Positions 22,900 through 35,145 of a stretch of 64,000 nt of DNA are shown in pieces. Under the pieces are notes generated by a model, which saw nothing but the letters and a program-made list of their open reading frames with translations, was not told the DNA's origin and ran no database searches. How positions within the stretch are numbered: position 1 is the first letter of the stretch; the number at the start of each line of letters is the position of its first letter. Source of the DNA: Fragilariopsis cylindrus CCMP1102 (lineage: Eukaryota; Bacillariophyta; Bacillariophyceae; Bacillariales; Bacillariaceae); contig FMBT01000413.1 of assembly GCA_900095095.1 (NCBI GenBank), positions 60,725 to 124,724 on the forward strand, given 5' to 3'. The position numbers and the translations under genes were made by a program.

Positions 22900-24289
22900 G
22901 CATCTATTGCTGTCTAGTTTCCATATAAAATAGAACAATTGGTCGTCGCTATCCTCGTTCCTTCTTTCCTCCTATAGCAATTGATATATCTACATTGAAA
23001 GCCGAACATTCCTTCTTTTATTTGCTGATGGCAATAGAGTGAGAAGGACCTTGATTATTTCATCGTGTGCATTGTGCTGGTTTTTGTGTTTCTGATGATT
23101 CATCTTTCTTTCTCTTTCTCGTGATGATCCATACTTAGTTGGAACTGTGATGCGCCACCCATCCTTTTGTCTTCTTCTTCTTCTTTCTTCTTCTTCTACA
23201 TGAAATCAAGTGATGATAAAGTGACCAGATGCTTGTGACGCGTTTTGGGCACACTGACAAACTATATACTTAGTGAATTTCAATTCAATTCGAATTCTCT
23301 CTTGAATTCTTGATCCTCACGCTAGGAAAACCGGGTAATGCAAAGAACTGCTGTGCTCTACTACGCTGCTGCAGTTCACGTATTGTCAATCAATCTGACA
23401 CTAAAAAAGTAAGCCTGCTGTCCAATAGCCATCAAACACTTGAGCAAACGATCCTAGGTACAACTGTATGTAGTAGCATGAGTTAACAACATGGGTGATT
23501 TCGTAATAGTATTGCCCATGATGGATCATAAACAAAAGTATTGCCCAAAGGATGAGAAGTGAGATCTCAGGATCTACTTATATTGTTGCATTGATAGGAA
23601 ATGCATATATCATTAATTTGTGACGTCATTATTGGATTCGGTGTTTAGAATTTTGTAATATAGTAGGGGAAATGTGGAGGGTGTGGTTCTTACTACGTTC
23701 TACAATATCTTCTCAAATCAATCAGGAATCGTACGAAGTCTAAATGCTTCCTTCAAATGCACAGAAAAGCGAACCAAAATCAATCGTGACAGTTAACCTT
23801 GACGTAAGAATTCTTACTAAGGTACAGTATCACAAATTCGAAAATTGCGAACCTCATGTCGTAACTTCGCCCATGCAGGAATTCAGATTTCAAATCGCGC
23901 TCACATTTACATTCATTATGATTATTTATGCGCGAATAACAGTATATTATAATATTATATATGCATTCATAAATTAATACTTTTGGGCTATAGTATTGTT
24001 TATTTTGATAAATTTTTGATAAAGGTTCCTATCCATAATAATATTATATTCTCATAGTGAGAGCGATGAATCAAAGAATAAAAAGACCGCACAGCCAAAA
24101 AGCGAACAAATTCTCTTAATTACAATAGTAGAAAAAGAATGACTACCATATACCGTACGACAACTGAAAGGCGAAAAGAACAATTGAAAAGTACCGTGGT
24201 ACACCGGTGATACAGTATAACTTGAAGGCGAGAGAGATGAGATATCGAGTGCATATGTTCATTATTACAACTGAACGTATTAATTGAAA

Positions 24290-25408
24290 ATGGGATCTAA
24301 GACTAAATCTGATGATGTTACTATTCGTCGTAAGGACGAGTTTGGATATCCACTGGATGAAAATTTTGATTTAGCACAGCAATATGCTGATAAACGAAAC
24401 ATGCCAAATGAAGTTTTACAACACATAACATTGGCAGCCCAGAATGGGTGTGTTGCTGGTATGCGACATCATGGACGAGATTGGTTATATACAATCTCAA
24501 CTATTGATGATACATGTACACCAAACTTACGAACAATCCATTTAGCTTTACCATGGTTATTAGAAGGAGCGATTCGTGGACATCCAGTATCAATTAAAGA
24601 TCTAACAACAGGTTGTTACGTAATGGCAAAACATGGTGTTACAATAACTACGCCAATAACAACTACAAATGAGCGGGTATTAGGATCAAAAGAAATACAA
24701 AATGATGTGACATCATCTGCTAATACTACTACGAACGACGACGATGACGACAAAGATAACAATAATGCCACTGCCAATGGATTGTATATCCCGTATGCGT
24801 TATGTTGTTATTGGTTGAAAATGTCTATTAAATGGGAGGCAAACCCAAATGATAAGAAAAGAATCATCTCATCGTATGAACATATGAGGGATAAGATCAA
24901 AAAGAGATGTATTGTTTGCAACAATCAAGGAAGAATTTGCTATGATGGCGAAGAAGTAGATACGGCAACAGAAAGAGCATCATCATCATCATCATCAACA
25001 ACAACAACAGCAACAAACGGTGGTGGTAGTGGTACTCTTCTGAAGACATGTAAGTCATGTGCTGTTTATTCATATTGTAGCAAACAATGCCAAAAAGCAC
25101 ATTGGTTTCAGTATGGTCATAATGCAGAATGCAATCAACTAAAGATATTAAAAAAGTATCATCAACCATACTGTAAAGAAATCCGTAAGGGTTGTTTACG
25201 AGGTGATTCACCACATACTATTATTGGGTTACAAAAGTTACGTACAAAATTAGGTTTATCACGAGAACGAGATTTGTCAGATGAATATTTAGGATGGGAA
25301 GGTCATGCTGGTAATCAAAATACAGTAATGACAATTGATCCATGTGATTATCTTGTGGCAAGAAAGGGTGGTACTGTACATTTAGGATCAATTCCTGGAG
25401 TAATCTAA
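24290..25408 (+). CDS. MYND-type zinc finger protein
   Basis: 372 aa from ATG 24290; the preceding in-frame TTG is not used. The N-terminal half has Sel1/TPR-like helices, including 'LQHITLAAQNGCVAGMRHHG' and 'ALPWLLEGAIRGHP'. The MYND finger begins with C-x2-C (residues 207 and 210) and is split by a Ser/Thr/Gly-rich insertion. It resumes as 'CKSCAVYSYCSKQCQKAHW', ending at H277 and C281. A conserved tail follows: 'LKILKKYHQPYCKEIRKGC', LRTKLGLSRE and DYLVARKGGTVHLG. MYND fingers bind Pro-rich peptides and often act as scaffolds in chromatin or signalling complexes. The combination looks like a diatom-expanded family. The paralogue at 39608 shares finger, tail and the LEGAIRG block. Confidence 0.8.
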   Translation: MGSKTKSDDVTIRRKDEFGYPLDENFDLAQQYADKRNMPNEVLQHITLAAQNGCVAGMRHHGRDWLYTISTIDDTCTPNLRTIHLALPWLLEGAIRGHPVSIKDLTTGCYVMAKHGVTITTPITTTNERVLGSKEIQNDVTSSANTTTNDDDDDKDNNNATANGLYIPYALCCYWLKMSIKWEANPNDKKRIISSYEHMRDKIKKRCIVCNNQGRICYDGEEVDTATERASSSSSSTTTTATNGGGSGTLLKTCKSCAVYSYCSKQCQKAHWFQYGHNAECNQLKILKKYHQPYCKEIRKGCLRGDSPHTIIGLQKLRTKLGLSRERDLSDEYLGWEGHAGNQNTVMTIDPCDYLVARKGGTVHLGSIPGVI

Positions 25409-25939
25409 AATAAGCAACGACAAAAATGTGCCAGCCAAGCAACACCAGTCTGTTTATATTTATATACTAGTACAGTATAGGATATTGTATAGTATATATA
25501 TGCCAAAAGCATTGTAAAAAAAGAAACAAAAATTACTACATGTGTTACTATCTAGACCTAGACTACCAGAACAACACTTAAGCTTACTACAGTTACTAAC
25601 ATTAAACAGAAATAGTTTCATTTTCTTGGAACCCTTCAACTAGAGTTAGCATAGAATTCACTCCTATAATATATTCTCGTGCTTTTCACATCTGAAATTC
25701 TCACGATAGCGCGTTCGAACTTTGCGCTCGCTGGAGGCAGTAGTTGTACAAGTAAGTAATGACAATGATGATTGAGTGACGACGGACGACGACGACAATG
25801 GAAGACATCAAGGACGACTCGTCCTGATCCTTCCAATAATAACCACCATTATCATCGTATTGTACCGTATATCCTACCATTGCTACTACTGTTGTCATTG
25901 TAATTAAACTACAAGTACAAGTACAATTGTAGAATTGTA

Positions 25940-26330
25940 TAATAAATGTGCGTGGCACTACTACTACTACTACTACTACTAGAAACACTGATACGCTTTA
26001 ATGTAAGGATGGATCCATGATGCGGATTGAAATGGAGATAGTGCCACAATCTAAGATTTGGTATGTTGATGCAATCATGCCGGTATATATACAACCATTG
26101 CATTCATTATATTAATTCAAATAGAAAAAGAAGATAAAATGCGCGGCACTATTACTACTGAAATCGGTGATACGAATTGATATAAGGATGGATCCGATTT
26201 TGATAGCATAAGATAAAGCATTGAATGAAGATAGTGCCACATATATTTGGTTTGTCCATTGGTGTGGGATATTGGTGCATTCGTGCCGATACATGCACAA
26301 CCCCATCATTGCATTCATTATAATAATATT
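25940..26330. repeat. Tandem duplication of a ~190-bp unit
   Basis: Both copies (about 25947-26110 and 26138-26325) contain GGCACTA-TACTACT, AAGGATGGATCC, GAGATAGTGCCACA or GAAGATAGTGCCACA, a TTTGG-containing block, GATGCAATCATGCCG or GGTGCATTCGTGCCG, and a final CATTGCATTCATTATA. No coding frame is shared. Confidence 0.6.
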
Positions 26331-26542
26331 TTGTATTCCAATATTTTATTAGAAACATTTAAAATATGTGTTCGTTTTTCAGGACCATCTTCCGTTCATA
26401 CGTGGATAAAAATTCTACCAAAATAAATAAAAAATCGAATCCCCCAACCGCGCGACGAGCCATTATCTCTTGTTAGTGATGTTAGCTAAGAAGAAATAAT
26501 GCCTTGTCCAGTGTTAATCGTAAGGGAAAATTCTTCGAAATT

Positions 26543-26736
26543 ACTTCCTCCAGCGAGCGCTAACTGCACGCGCGCTATTGTTTGAAAATTTACCTTCTGT
26601 AAAAGGACGCTAAATCCTTAAAATATTAAGATTACTCACAAAATAGAGGCTTAAAGTCACAAGTTTCCCTAATCCTCTTTGCAAATTTCGTTGTTGAACG
26701 TGTACGCGCGTGCAGTTAGCGCTCGCTGAAGGAAGT
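26543..26736. mobile_element. MITE, family A, copy 1 (194 bp)
   Basis: Terminal inverted repeats of 32 bp with one mismatch: ACTTCCTCCAGCGAGCGC... at 26543-26574 and its complement at 26705-26736. The interior (TTTGAAAATTT, ACTCACAAAATAGAGG, AAGTCACAAGTTTCCCT, GCAAATTTCGTTGTTGAAC) matches, in reverse complement, the interior of the element at 60808-61039. There is no coding capacity. The right end directly abuts a family B foldback copy. Confidence 0.75.
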
Positions 26737-27110
26737 TATTAAGAATTGAAATGGAAAATTATCCCATCATCATGATAATGGGAATGTAATGAATCGAAAC
26801 CTCCATGGGTATCTATTTGTTTAATACAAACTTACCAGACGAAATATAGCTATCTGTATTCACAACAAGGAGAAAAAGTTTAGGTTGAATTTAGTTATTT
26901 GGAGAAAATTCTATAAGGTCGTTTATGGGTAGCAGGCAAATTTCGAATCGCCAGGAAGAAATGCATAAGAGAGGAGGATTAAAATCGGTCCTCTCTTAAT
27001 GTATCAATATCGATAAGAATTATCGAATTAACTAATATACCGATAATGGAGATATCTATACTACTACTAGCTTAGCTCATACTCTACTATTCGATCTTTA
27101 AATCCTTCTC
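26737..27110. repeat. Family B foldback repeat, degraded copy
   Basis: Starts TATTAAGAATTGAAATGG and continues AAAATTATCCCATCATCATG, then GGTTGAATTTAGTTATTTGGA and GGGTAGCAGGCAAATTTCGAATC. These match, in order, the left arm and centre of 38593-39003. The right arm is poorly preserved. Block 27060-27110 (CTTAGCTCATACT...) matches 12318-12365. Confidence 0.6.
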
Positions 27111-27396
27111 TCTGGCGAATTAAATTTCATCGCATTCTACTTGTAATGGATGAATGAATGATGAATGATGTTACTTTAGTGTCTTTCTTTGCTGTTGCTG
27201 TTGTTGTTGTTGTTGTTGTTGTTGTTTGGTAGGCAATAGTAATTGAATAAAGTCGAAAAAGCAAGCAAATGATACATATAATAATACAGTGTACGCACGG
27301 ACGTGTGTGTTTATGTGTGTGTAATCTACAGTACTGTAAAACTTCATAGACAGAGAGAAATTTCAAATAAGGTTGTCTTTTAATACTATTATAGGT

Positions 27397-30103
27397 TCAA
27401 AATACTAGTTCACCGTCATCGTCATCGTCATCCACGTCATCATCTTCTTTGTAGTCACTATCATCTTTAGCAGCAGTATCGTTGTCATGGTCGTTGTCAG
27501 TATCATCATCATCATCATCGTTACCAGTAATGCTATTTTGACTATTATTGTCTCCACTACTGATACTGATAACATCATTATCATTATCATTATCAATCAA
27601 TTTTCTTCTTTTCGAAGATTTTTTGTTGCTACTACTACTACTACTTCGGCTATTCTTCTTCTTCTTTTGTTGTTGTGATGATGATGATGATTGCTGCTCT
27701 TCTTCTTCCTCCTCTTCTTCTTCAGCTGCTGTTACTTTAATTTCAGCTTTAAAAGCTGCTGCTGCTAATGCTATAACATCTACTGGTACTTTCAATGTAG
27801 CTGCTGTTGCTTCATCCGTAACAACAGCTCCTTCAACTACAGCTACTGATGTTGATGGTGGTAATGGCACTGATGTTGATGTTGACGTTGATGCTGATGC
27901 AACTAATAATTTCATTTCTTGTTGCTGATAATATATACGTTGTTCTTTTTCTCCTAGAGTTTCATATTGATCATGCTCACGTTCACGTTCACGTTGTCGT
28001 TGTTGTTCATGTTCAACATGTTCTATCCCATATTGTTGTTCACGTTCACGTTCAAGTTGTTGTTGTTGCTGTTGTTGTTGCTGTTGTTGTTGACATACAC
28101 GTTCACTTTGTTGTTGACAGACACGTTGAAGTTGACGTTGTTGTTCTTTGTATTGTTCTAATTGATATTCATGTCGTAAAAAGAATGAACGCTCTCGTTC
28201 ACGTTGTTGTTGTTCTGTTGATTGATTATTTTGTTCATTTTCATTTACAGTTTCATTTTCATTTTCAGTATCAATAACAACGATATTATCATGTTCAAAA
28301 TTATCGTCGTTTCCGGTTTCAGTGGGTTGTGATATAGTTCGAGTCAGTTGTGTTTGATTCGTTTGATTTTGATTTTGATGTGGTGCCGTGCTGTTGCCGT
28401 TGCTGTTGCCGTTGCAGTAGCTTTCGTGGCAGTGGCATTTTGATGGACAGTTTTAATAAATGATCCAGCTTGTTGTAAGAATGCTTCTAACCGTTTATTT
28501 TGATTTTGTAAGGATAGAATTTGTTGTTCGAGTATTGCATTATGTTGATTTTTATTCTCGATATCCTGTTTTAAATTGATTATTTTTTGTTGATAATTTG
28601 GATTTGTATTTGTAGTATATGGTTGTTGTTGTCCATGTGTATGTGTACCATTAGCAACAGCACTAAATAAATTTTGTTTTAATTTGGTATGCTGATCTTG
28701 TAATACTCGATTTGAATTTTGGATTGTATTAATTTTCATTTCATATCCTTCAATTCGTTTCCATAATATTGCATTCTGATTCATAAAGGTATCCATCATT
28801 AATGAATTCTTCTTGTTATTCGAATTCGAACTTGAATTCGAATTATTATTATTATTCATATTATTCGAATTACTATTATAACTTGATTGTGTTGTTTTTT
28901 GTCCGTGTCCATACGCATGTCCCTGTCCCTGTGACGTCGTCGACGACGACGACGACTGCTGTCTCTGTTCAATCTGCTGCTGCTGCTGCTGCTGTACCTG
29001 TACTTGTCCATGCTGCTGCTGCTGCCCCCGCCTCTGTCCCCGTCGCTGCTGATAAGCCTGTACCATTACCTGTCCACGCTGATGAGCCTGTACCATTACC
29101 TGTCCATGCTGATGAGCCTGTACCTGCACCTGCCATGCTGATGTCGATGCCGGTGTCGACGTTGTGATTGTGATTGTTGTGATTGTACTGAAGATGCTGT
29201 TGAATTGGAATTTGAATTGGAATTGGAACAACTTGATATTTCTGAAGTATTAGTATTTCTATTATCTAATAATATTTGTTGTTGTCTACGTTGTTGTTGT
29301 ATTTGGAACTGTTGTATTTGTTGTTGTTGTATTTGCTGTTGCTGTTGTTGTAATTGTTGATTTGTTTGTTGTGGATATAATTGTTCTGATACTTTTCCAA
29401 ACATATTTGCTTGATGACGTGCTGCGGCCTGCCGTGCTTGTTGCAATTGTTGATAGGTATCAGCAGAGACAGATGCAGATGCAGTATTAAAATTATTATT
29501 ATTGGACTGTAACTGTGACAATTCGGATTGTTTTTGTGCTTGTTGAAAACGTTGTTGTACCTGATTTAAATGATGCCGTGCTGCTGCCTGCCGTGCTTGT
29601 TCTAATTGTTGATAGGTATCTGTAACTGAAGTGATAGTACTAGTATTTGTATTTGTATTTGTAGTAGATGCAGTAGATGCAGGTGCAGCTGCAGGTAATT
29701 GTGGTTTTAAAGCAGCATTGGCATAGGCTTCGACAGATGCAGAGGACAATTGTGTTTGTTGCAATCGTTGTTGTACCTGATTTAAAGGATGGACCTGTTT
29801 TCGTGCTGCTGCTTGTACTGCTGCTTGTGCTTGTGCGTGTGCTGCTTGAGCTTGAGCTTGAGCTGACGATACTGGTACTGATGTTACTGGTGATAATACT
29901 GATACTGATGATGATCCTACAGTATTAGCAACAATTGCAGTTGCAGTTGCATCATCAAATGCAGTTGCAGTTGCATTTTTATTTGCATATGCATTTTCAA
30001 TTGCATTATAGCTGCTACTTGCATTATTTGCATTTGTATCATTATTTGAATTGCTACTACTACTACAGCGTGGACCGACAACATTCACATTACTACTATT
30101 CAT
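27397..30103 (-). CDS. Gln/Asn-rich coiled-coil protein of ~900 aa (two frameshifts)
   Basis: Three minus-strand frames follow one another: 30103-29096, 29231-28344 and about 28452-27397. They keep the same composition across the junctions, which lie in simple repeats, so I read one gene broken by two one-base shifts. The N-terminal part has two or three copies of a 'DTYQQLEQARQAAARHHLNQ' module (for example the third reads DTYQQLQQARQAAARHQAN). The middle part has leucine-zipper-like heptads ('IINLKQDIENKNQHNAILEQ', 'ILSLQNQNKRLEAFLQQAG'). Next come Gln/Arg/Glu repeats (QQRERERE). An acidic tail with KKSSKRRK suggests nuclear location. It resembles transcription co-regulator scaffolds in composition only. 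No DNA-binding domain was recognised. Confidence 0.55.
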
Positions 30104-30969
30104 TTTATTATTCTACTTCTATTATATTCTGCGTGAGCTAAAAGAATATATAGAATAGAATATAGAAAAGGGAAGAAAATCGTTTAGACATAAAACTTCA
30201 AATAAGGAAGAGAAAAAATTAAATGGAAGAGTGCGTATGGAAAGACCACAATCCAAACGCAAAGCAAAGCTTTATTTACACAGAACAACATCCTAACCTA
30301 AACTGACCTCGAATTTGAATCTGTATCGTACTGTATCGAATAGACAGCTACTGTATTAATTAGTTCTCTCCGACTTACCTTTTGTTTTGTTTTGTTTTGA
30401 TTTTGATTTTGATTTTTTATTTATGTGTTGAAAGAGAAGAAAACCGGTACTGTCAGGTATGATGACTACTATTTATATAATTGCCTTACTTTACTTCACT
30501 TACTTTATCTTATCTTATTTTGTTGTTTCTCTCTTCTTCCTATATTTTGTATCGCAAAATACGGTACCGAATACTGTATATTGTATACAATAAGTCGTGA
30601 TTGAGGTGAATGAATTTGAGGTGAAGAGCGATGAATGTTACAGTATTTATTATTATATAAAGGCATGAGAATATCAGTACCGTATGTGTTCTGACTAGTT
30701 ACAACCACAGAAGAAGAAAGTTCAAGTTCCAACTTAATTTATTATTATGTACAAAACGTACAGTTGTTGAACCAGTACAAAAGCATGATAAATAAATAAA
30801 TTTTTAGTTAATCAACTTAACACGCACCCACCGCACAATAATGCATGCATGATGTATTGTATCGTATCGTATGATGGTACGCTCCTAATATTATATAATA
30901 TTATTATTATATACGGTACTGTACTGTACTAACCCCGCTCCGTACATACACTGTGCACTTTCTTAGATA

Positions 30970-31323
30970 CTACTTCCTCCGTGCAACGGAAAGTGCCGCG
31001 CGGGCTGTTGGGTGAAAAATTTTAAAGTGCATTTCACACATGCTAATTTAGACTATCAGATTGCCAATTTCAGCAGGAAATATATAACCTTATAGATGTT
31101 GATATATGAAATCTGTGTAGAGTAATAGTTTAGATGGAACCTTCAAATTTGAAAGAAATTGTTTATTGATAGAGTTAAACACAGTTGAATGATGAATAGT
31201 TTTACTAGTATTTGCTAGTTATTTTTTGGGCATTATTTAGTTTTTTGAGTGATAGCGTGTTAATAACACACTCAATTTTCAAACGATAGCCCGCGCGGCA
31301 CTTTCCGTTGCACGGAGTAAATT
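30970..31323. mobile_element. MITE, family A, copy 2 (~350 bp)
   Basis: The inverted repeats share a perfect 29-bp core. TCCGTGCAACGGAAAGTGCC... at 30978-31006 is complementary to 31289-31317. The outer ends are TACTTCCTCC on the left and GGAGTA on the right. Next to each repeat is a TTTGAAAATT-like block, as in copies 1 and 3. The interior differs from those copies and has no coding frame. The ends start with the same TACTTCCTCCGTGCAACG as the element at 60808, so they belong to one terminal family. Confidence 0.75.
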
Positions 31324-31634
31324 ATTTGTCACGGGTGAAGGAAAAATTGAATATTACATACTGTACCATTATACGTACGTACTACCGTAGTGTACTAGTA
31401 GTACAGTAGTATAGTGCAGCCAACAAGGCCAATGATTTGCTGTGATACGCTAATACTGTACTGTGAGAATATCAATCAAAAACCGTATGCAGTTACAGTA
31501 CTGTACAGTTTCAAGCTACAGTATTGTACAACATATACTGTAGCTATGATTAATCATGAAAGTACGATGGTCTACAGGTAGGGGGGCATAATGAAAGTGT
31601 ATCGAATCGAAGGAACAAAAGCGAAGAATGAAGA

Positions 31635-31785
31635 TCAATATAACAACAGGCATATAAAAGTGCGAATCCATCGAAGATTCGAGTCGCACTTTTGAATATC
31701 ATCGAATCGAATCAATCGAATCAATCAATATAGCAACAGGCATATGAAAGTGCGAATCTGAAGATAGATTCGATTCGCACTTTAA
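31635..31785. repeat. Tandem pair of perfect hairpins (91-bp period)
   Basis: The unit TCAATATARCAACAGGCATAT is followed by a hairpin, twice. In copy 1, AAAAGTGCGA (31656-31665) pairs with TCGCACTTTT (31684-31693). In copy 2, AAAGTGCGAATC (31747-31758) pairs with GATTCGCACTTT (31772-31783), 12 of 12 bp, around a 13-nt loop. The stems are the same sequence and the loops differ, which suggests the stem is what is maintained. Possible meanings are a small hairpin RNA or a repeat relic. Confidence 0.5.
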
Positions 31786-32749
31786 ACTTCTAATCGAATC
31801 AAAATCAAATCGATATAACACACACGACAAGCAACCACGAAAAGGGAAAGGGAAAAACAACAACTACTCGTACGGCGTTTCTCACATATTGAACATTCAT
31901 CAGACATGAAAATAACCAACGTACAGTAGGTACAGTAGGTGCAGTAGTTCGTCGTTTTAGTAAAATATCAATCAAAAACCGTATAATAATATAATTGCAT
32001 ACAGAAATATACTGAGAAGGGTTGAAGGGAGAACACAATCGCCCCTTCAAGTTGAGTGTCATTGTGACAATTTAAAGATTTTTCAACAAAAGAATAGTTA
32101 TCATTGATATTGCGGAGTGGCATATGACTTTTGTATACTAGTACGTTATGTACATTTATTTATGCTATTTCTTCAAAAGGATACTTCCGTACTATAATAT
32201 ACCTGGATGTTATGAGTTAAAATAGGAAATACAAATTAAAATTCCTGTAGTAAAAGTAGTAAAACGTACTTGAGTAATACTATTTAATCTGCCGTTTGTT
32301 CTGTTCAATTAACAGACGTCAAATAAAATATGCTTGGTGTGGGCTGCCCCAGGTTTTCGATTGGCTCAGTGCAAGTAAAACCCAAACTCGTGCATGAAGT
32401 AATCTAATAATGTCTTTGCTCCTTGAACATTGAACATTGCTTGGACCAGATCAATATAAGTACTGTACTGTAGATTATAAGAAATCGCGAATCCATCATT
32501 TTTTCCAATGAGGCACGCACGGGCTCTAGCTTGAAGGTTGTTACACGGATTAGCTACATGTTGTATACTGTAGAACGGGATAACACAGTGATTAAGAATA
32601 TCCTTAAAGATTAAAAAGTATACCGCCACAATTATATTTCGATAAAATTGCCCATAAATGACTGTACCATTTCATCATTCATCACAACATCATCATTCAT
32701 TCATTCATTCATTCATTCATTCAGCCATAGAAAACTGTCCTCTTCGTCA

Positions 32750-33421
32750 ATGGCTTCTCCGTTGTTGTTTCCATCTGATATAATAGCAATGGATATTGCT
32801 ACTATTGATTTACCAGCGCTGATGATGAGGAAAGATCTAATTCCTTCTTCGTCAACATTATCATTATCTGATACGACTGATATTGCTACTATTGATTCGC
32901 CAACACCAACAGCGTTACAGTTACAGCAACGACGACGTAAATCAAGTGTAGATGTAAGATCGGTTCAATTTGAACCTAAAGTTTCCATAAAGAGAACAAT
33001 ACCACGTCATTCTATGACACAACAAGAAAGACGTAGTTGTTGGTTACAAGCAAATGAATTCTTATTGATCAAACAAAGGAATTATATGATAATTAAACAA
33101 ATTCATCAAGAAAGAGCGAATCAAATGATAATTAAACAAATTGATAACTATGACCTTAATAATGCTGAATCTGAATCATCATTACTATGTTATCGTGGAT
33201 TAGAATGGGGTATGGAATATGAATCATTACAAAAAAAATCTTACAGATTAGGTGCATCAGAAGAAGTTTTTTTGGAACAAGAAGAACAAAGTTTAGGTGA
33301 TTACTATGATGAGGAAGCAATAGCATATGCATATTATAGTATATCCAATGAATGTCAATGCCGTGCTGAACAAATTGCAGCACAAGATAGAAAAGATATT
33401 GAAGATTATATATTATCATGA
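32750..33421 (+). CDS. Diatom conserved hypothetical protein ('EQERQ' family-like)
   Basis: 223 aa from ATG 32750. An in-frame ATG at 32648 would add residues read from an (ATTC)n microsatellite, so the later start is preferred. The body has 'RKSSVDVRSVQFEPKVSIKR', TIPRHSMTQQER, a W-x-x-x-EF segment, 'CYRGLEWGMEYESLQKKSYR' and 'AVLxEQ'-like 'VFLEQEEQSLGDYYDEEAIA'. It ends with YAYYSISNECQCRAEQIAAQDRKD. This order of motifs is one I associate with a very large diatom-specific family of short proteins with no known function. It is probably soluble: no signal peptide or membrane segment is seen. Confidence 0.7.
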   Translation: MASPLLFPSDIIAMDIATIDLPALMMRKDLIPSSSTLSLSDTTDIATIDSPTPTALQLQQRRRKSSVDVRSVQFEPKVSIKRTIPRHSMTQQERRSCWLQANEFLLIKQRNYMIIKQIHQERANQMIIKQIDNYDLNNAESESSLLCYRGLEWGMEYESLQKKSYRLGASEEVFLEQEEQSLGDYYDEEAIAYAYYSISNECQCRAEQIAAQDRKDIEDYILS

Positions 33422-35145
33422 TCATATGTGCATATTGGCATATGATGATCGATGATGATTTTTGATCCATGATGAAACAATATAAAATACTGTAATACGA
33501 TAACGAATACGAAATATTGTACAGTACAGAACAGAACAGAACAGAACATTTTTATAACATACAAACACAATGCAATGTACAGCAGCTTAAATCTACTGTA
33601 TAAAACACAGTTGAGCTCTACTGTAGATTTCCAACTAAGCTAAATAACAATTTTAATGTAATATAATTCTCAGAAGTATTTTTAATATCCTACAAAATTT
33701 CTTTTCCTTATTTACAGTACCGGTAGCTAGTTCACAATATATTGTAACAAGCGACATCGCGTCGTCGTCGTCGTTCCAACCCACTCCACTCCCATCGTAT
33801 TCGTGTATCAGATTCTTACATTCATTCGCATTTACAGAACTCTCTTTTGTTTATTGTTCGGCAGTTCGTTCGCTGCCCGTCCCAATATACTGTAGCGACT
33901 ACTGTACGGTATTATTTATCTTTCTTGCTAAATATCATACCACATCAGTGAGTCAAGTGGAACCAGTGGAATCAGTGGATCAGTCGTTCATTCGTCGAGG
34001 ATATGTACTGTATAGTGTGCGATTTGTATTAGAGGATCACGTCGTCACGACGTCATAAAATAAACGCGGCGAATGGATTGATTTCGGAATGTTGACTCGT
34101 GTCCCTTGAACCTCGTCGAAGAGATCAGTTGTGATAGAATTGTCTGGCCGAAGGGTGAGGGGGGAAAACGGGGCATGGATGATGGGTTCATATGTGCACC
34201 CCCTCTTCTTTAATTGATGACCGCAATATACTCTGGTAGAGCATCAGTATGTTAAATCCAATATCCTCTAATAATGATCACATACGATGGGCCTTCGTCT
34301 AGCTAATTCGTGGCTGCTTCTAACAACATCATGGACTTCTCCGATCAATCAAGGAGCACATCCATCGCATATGGCCGTCTCCGACCGATCAACATTGTAT
34401 ACAAGAATAGTTTTTGTGCGTGTGTAAGTGAATGTCCCGTTTTTACACCGTTATAATGTTGTGTCAAGATTGATGTAAGTGTTAGAATGAATTGATTCGT
34501 TCTATTTGTATGTGTAATCTCTCATTCTTTTGGGTTGATTAGCCAAAGAACGATTCGAAGATCCATTGAATTAATTTTAGAACAACAGATTTTTACATTT
34601 GAGCAGTTCGCTTTGCTATTTCACGAATGAGTTGTCTTACGTGTACAGTGGTACACTTTCACAAATCACTGAATTTATCACGTGTGCACGTGTTAGATCG
34701 ACGAAATGAGGACTCAATCCCCTACGTCGTAAGATTGTGACTAATCCGCGACTCTAAGTAAATATGATTGGCTAAAATTATTTAGGAGAAAAGAGGGCAT
34801 TGTATGGCGATGAATACTAAACTTTGAACTTTAGTCCCATTGGCTTGAATTGCCCTCACACCAAAATTCTTATAAGATTCATACCTTTTGCACGATCACA
34901 ATATTCCCTTCTTCGCTTTTGAACCCATCCCAACATTGCAATCGCTACAAGTACCGGTATGTGCTATTCCGAATACGATCGTCCTTTGACGTAGATAATC
35001 GTAACTTTCAAAATGTATACCACACTTTCTCATAAATTCAAAAATCAGCTGAACTACAACACTTCACACAGTCTCTCTCTCTCTCACACACACTCGCATA
35101 TAATATTAAAATTAAAATACACACACACACACACACACACACACC
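33422..35145. other. Intergenic, no gene seen
   Basis: Contains a short (GTC)n tract near 33760, a run of tandem GTGGAATCAGTGGA-like repeats near 33958-33985, and a (CA)n tract at 35113-35143. That last tract ends directly at the next gene's ATG and probably forms part of its 5' UTR. No RNA gene was recognised. Confidence 0.45.

Larger units (their letters stand above)
30104..32647. other. Gene-free region with MITE, hairpins and short tandem repeats
   Basis: Holds (TTTTGA)n near 30388-30412, the MITE at 30970-31323, many TACTGTA/GTACTGTAC strings (31380-31530) and the paired hairpins at 31635-31785. A short direct repeat, AATATCAATCAAAAACCGTA, occurs at about 31470 and 31964. An 87-codon minus-strand frame at 32366-32629 is unsupported. 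Confidence 0.5.
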
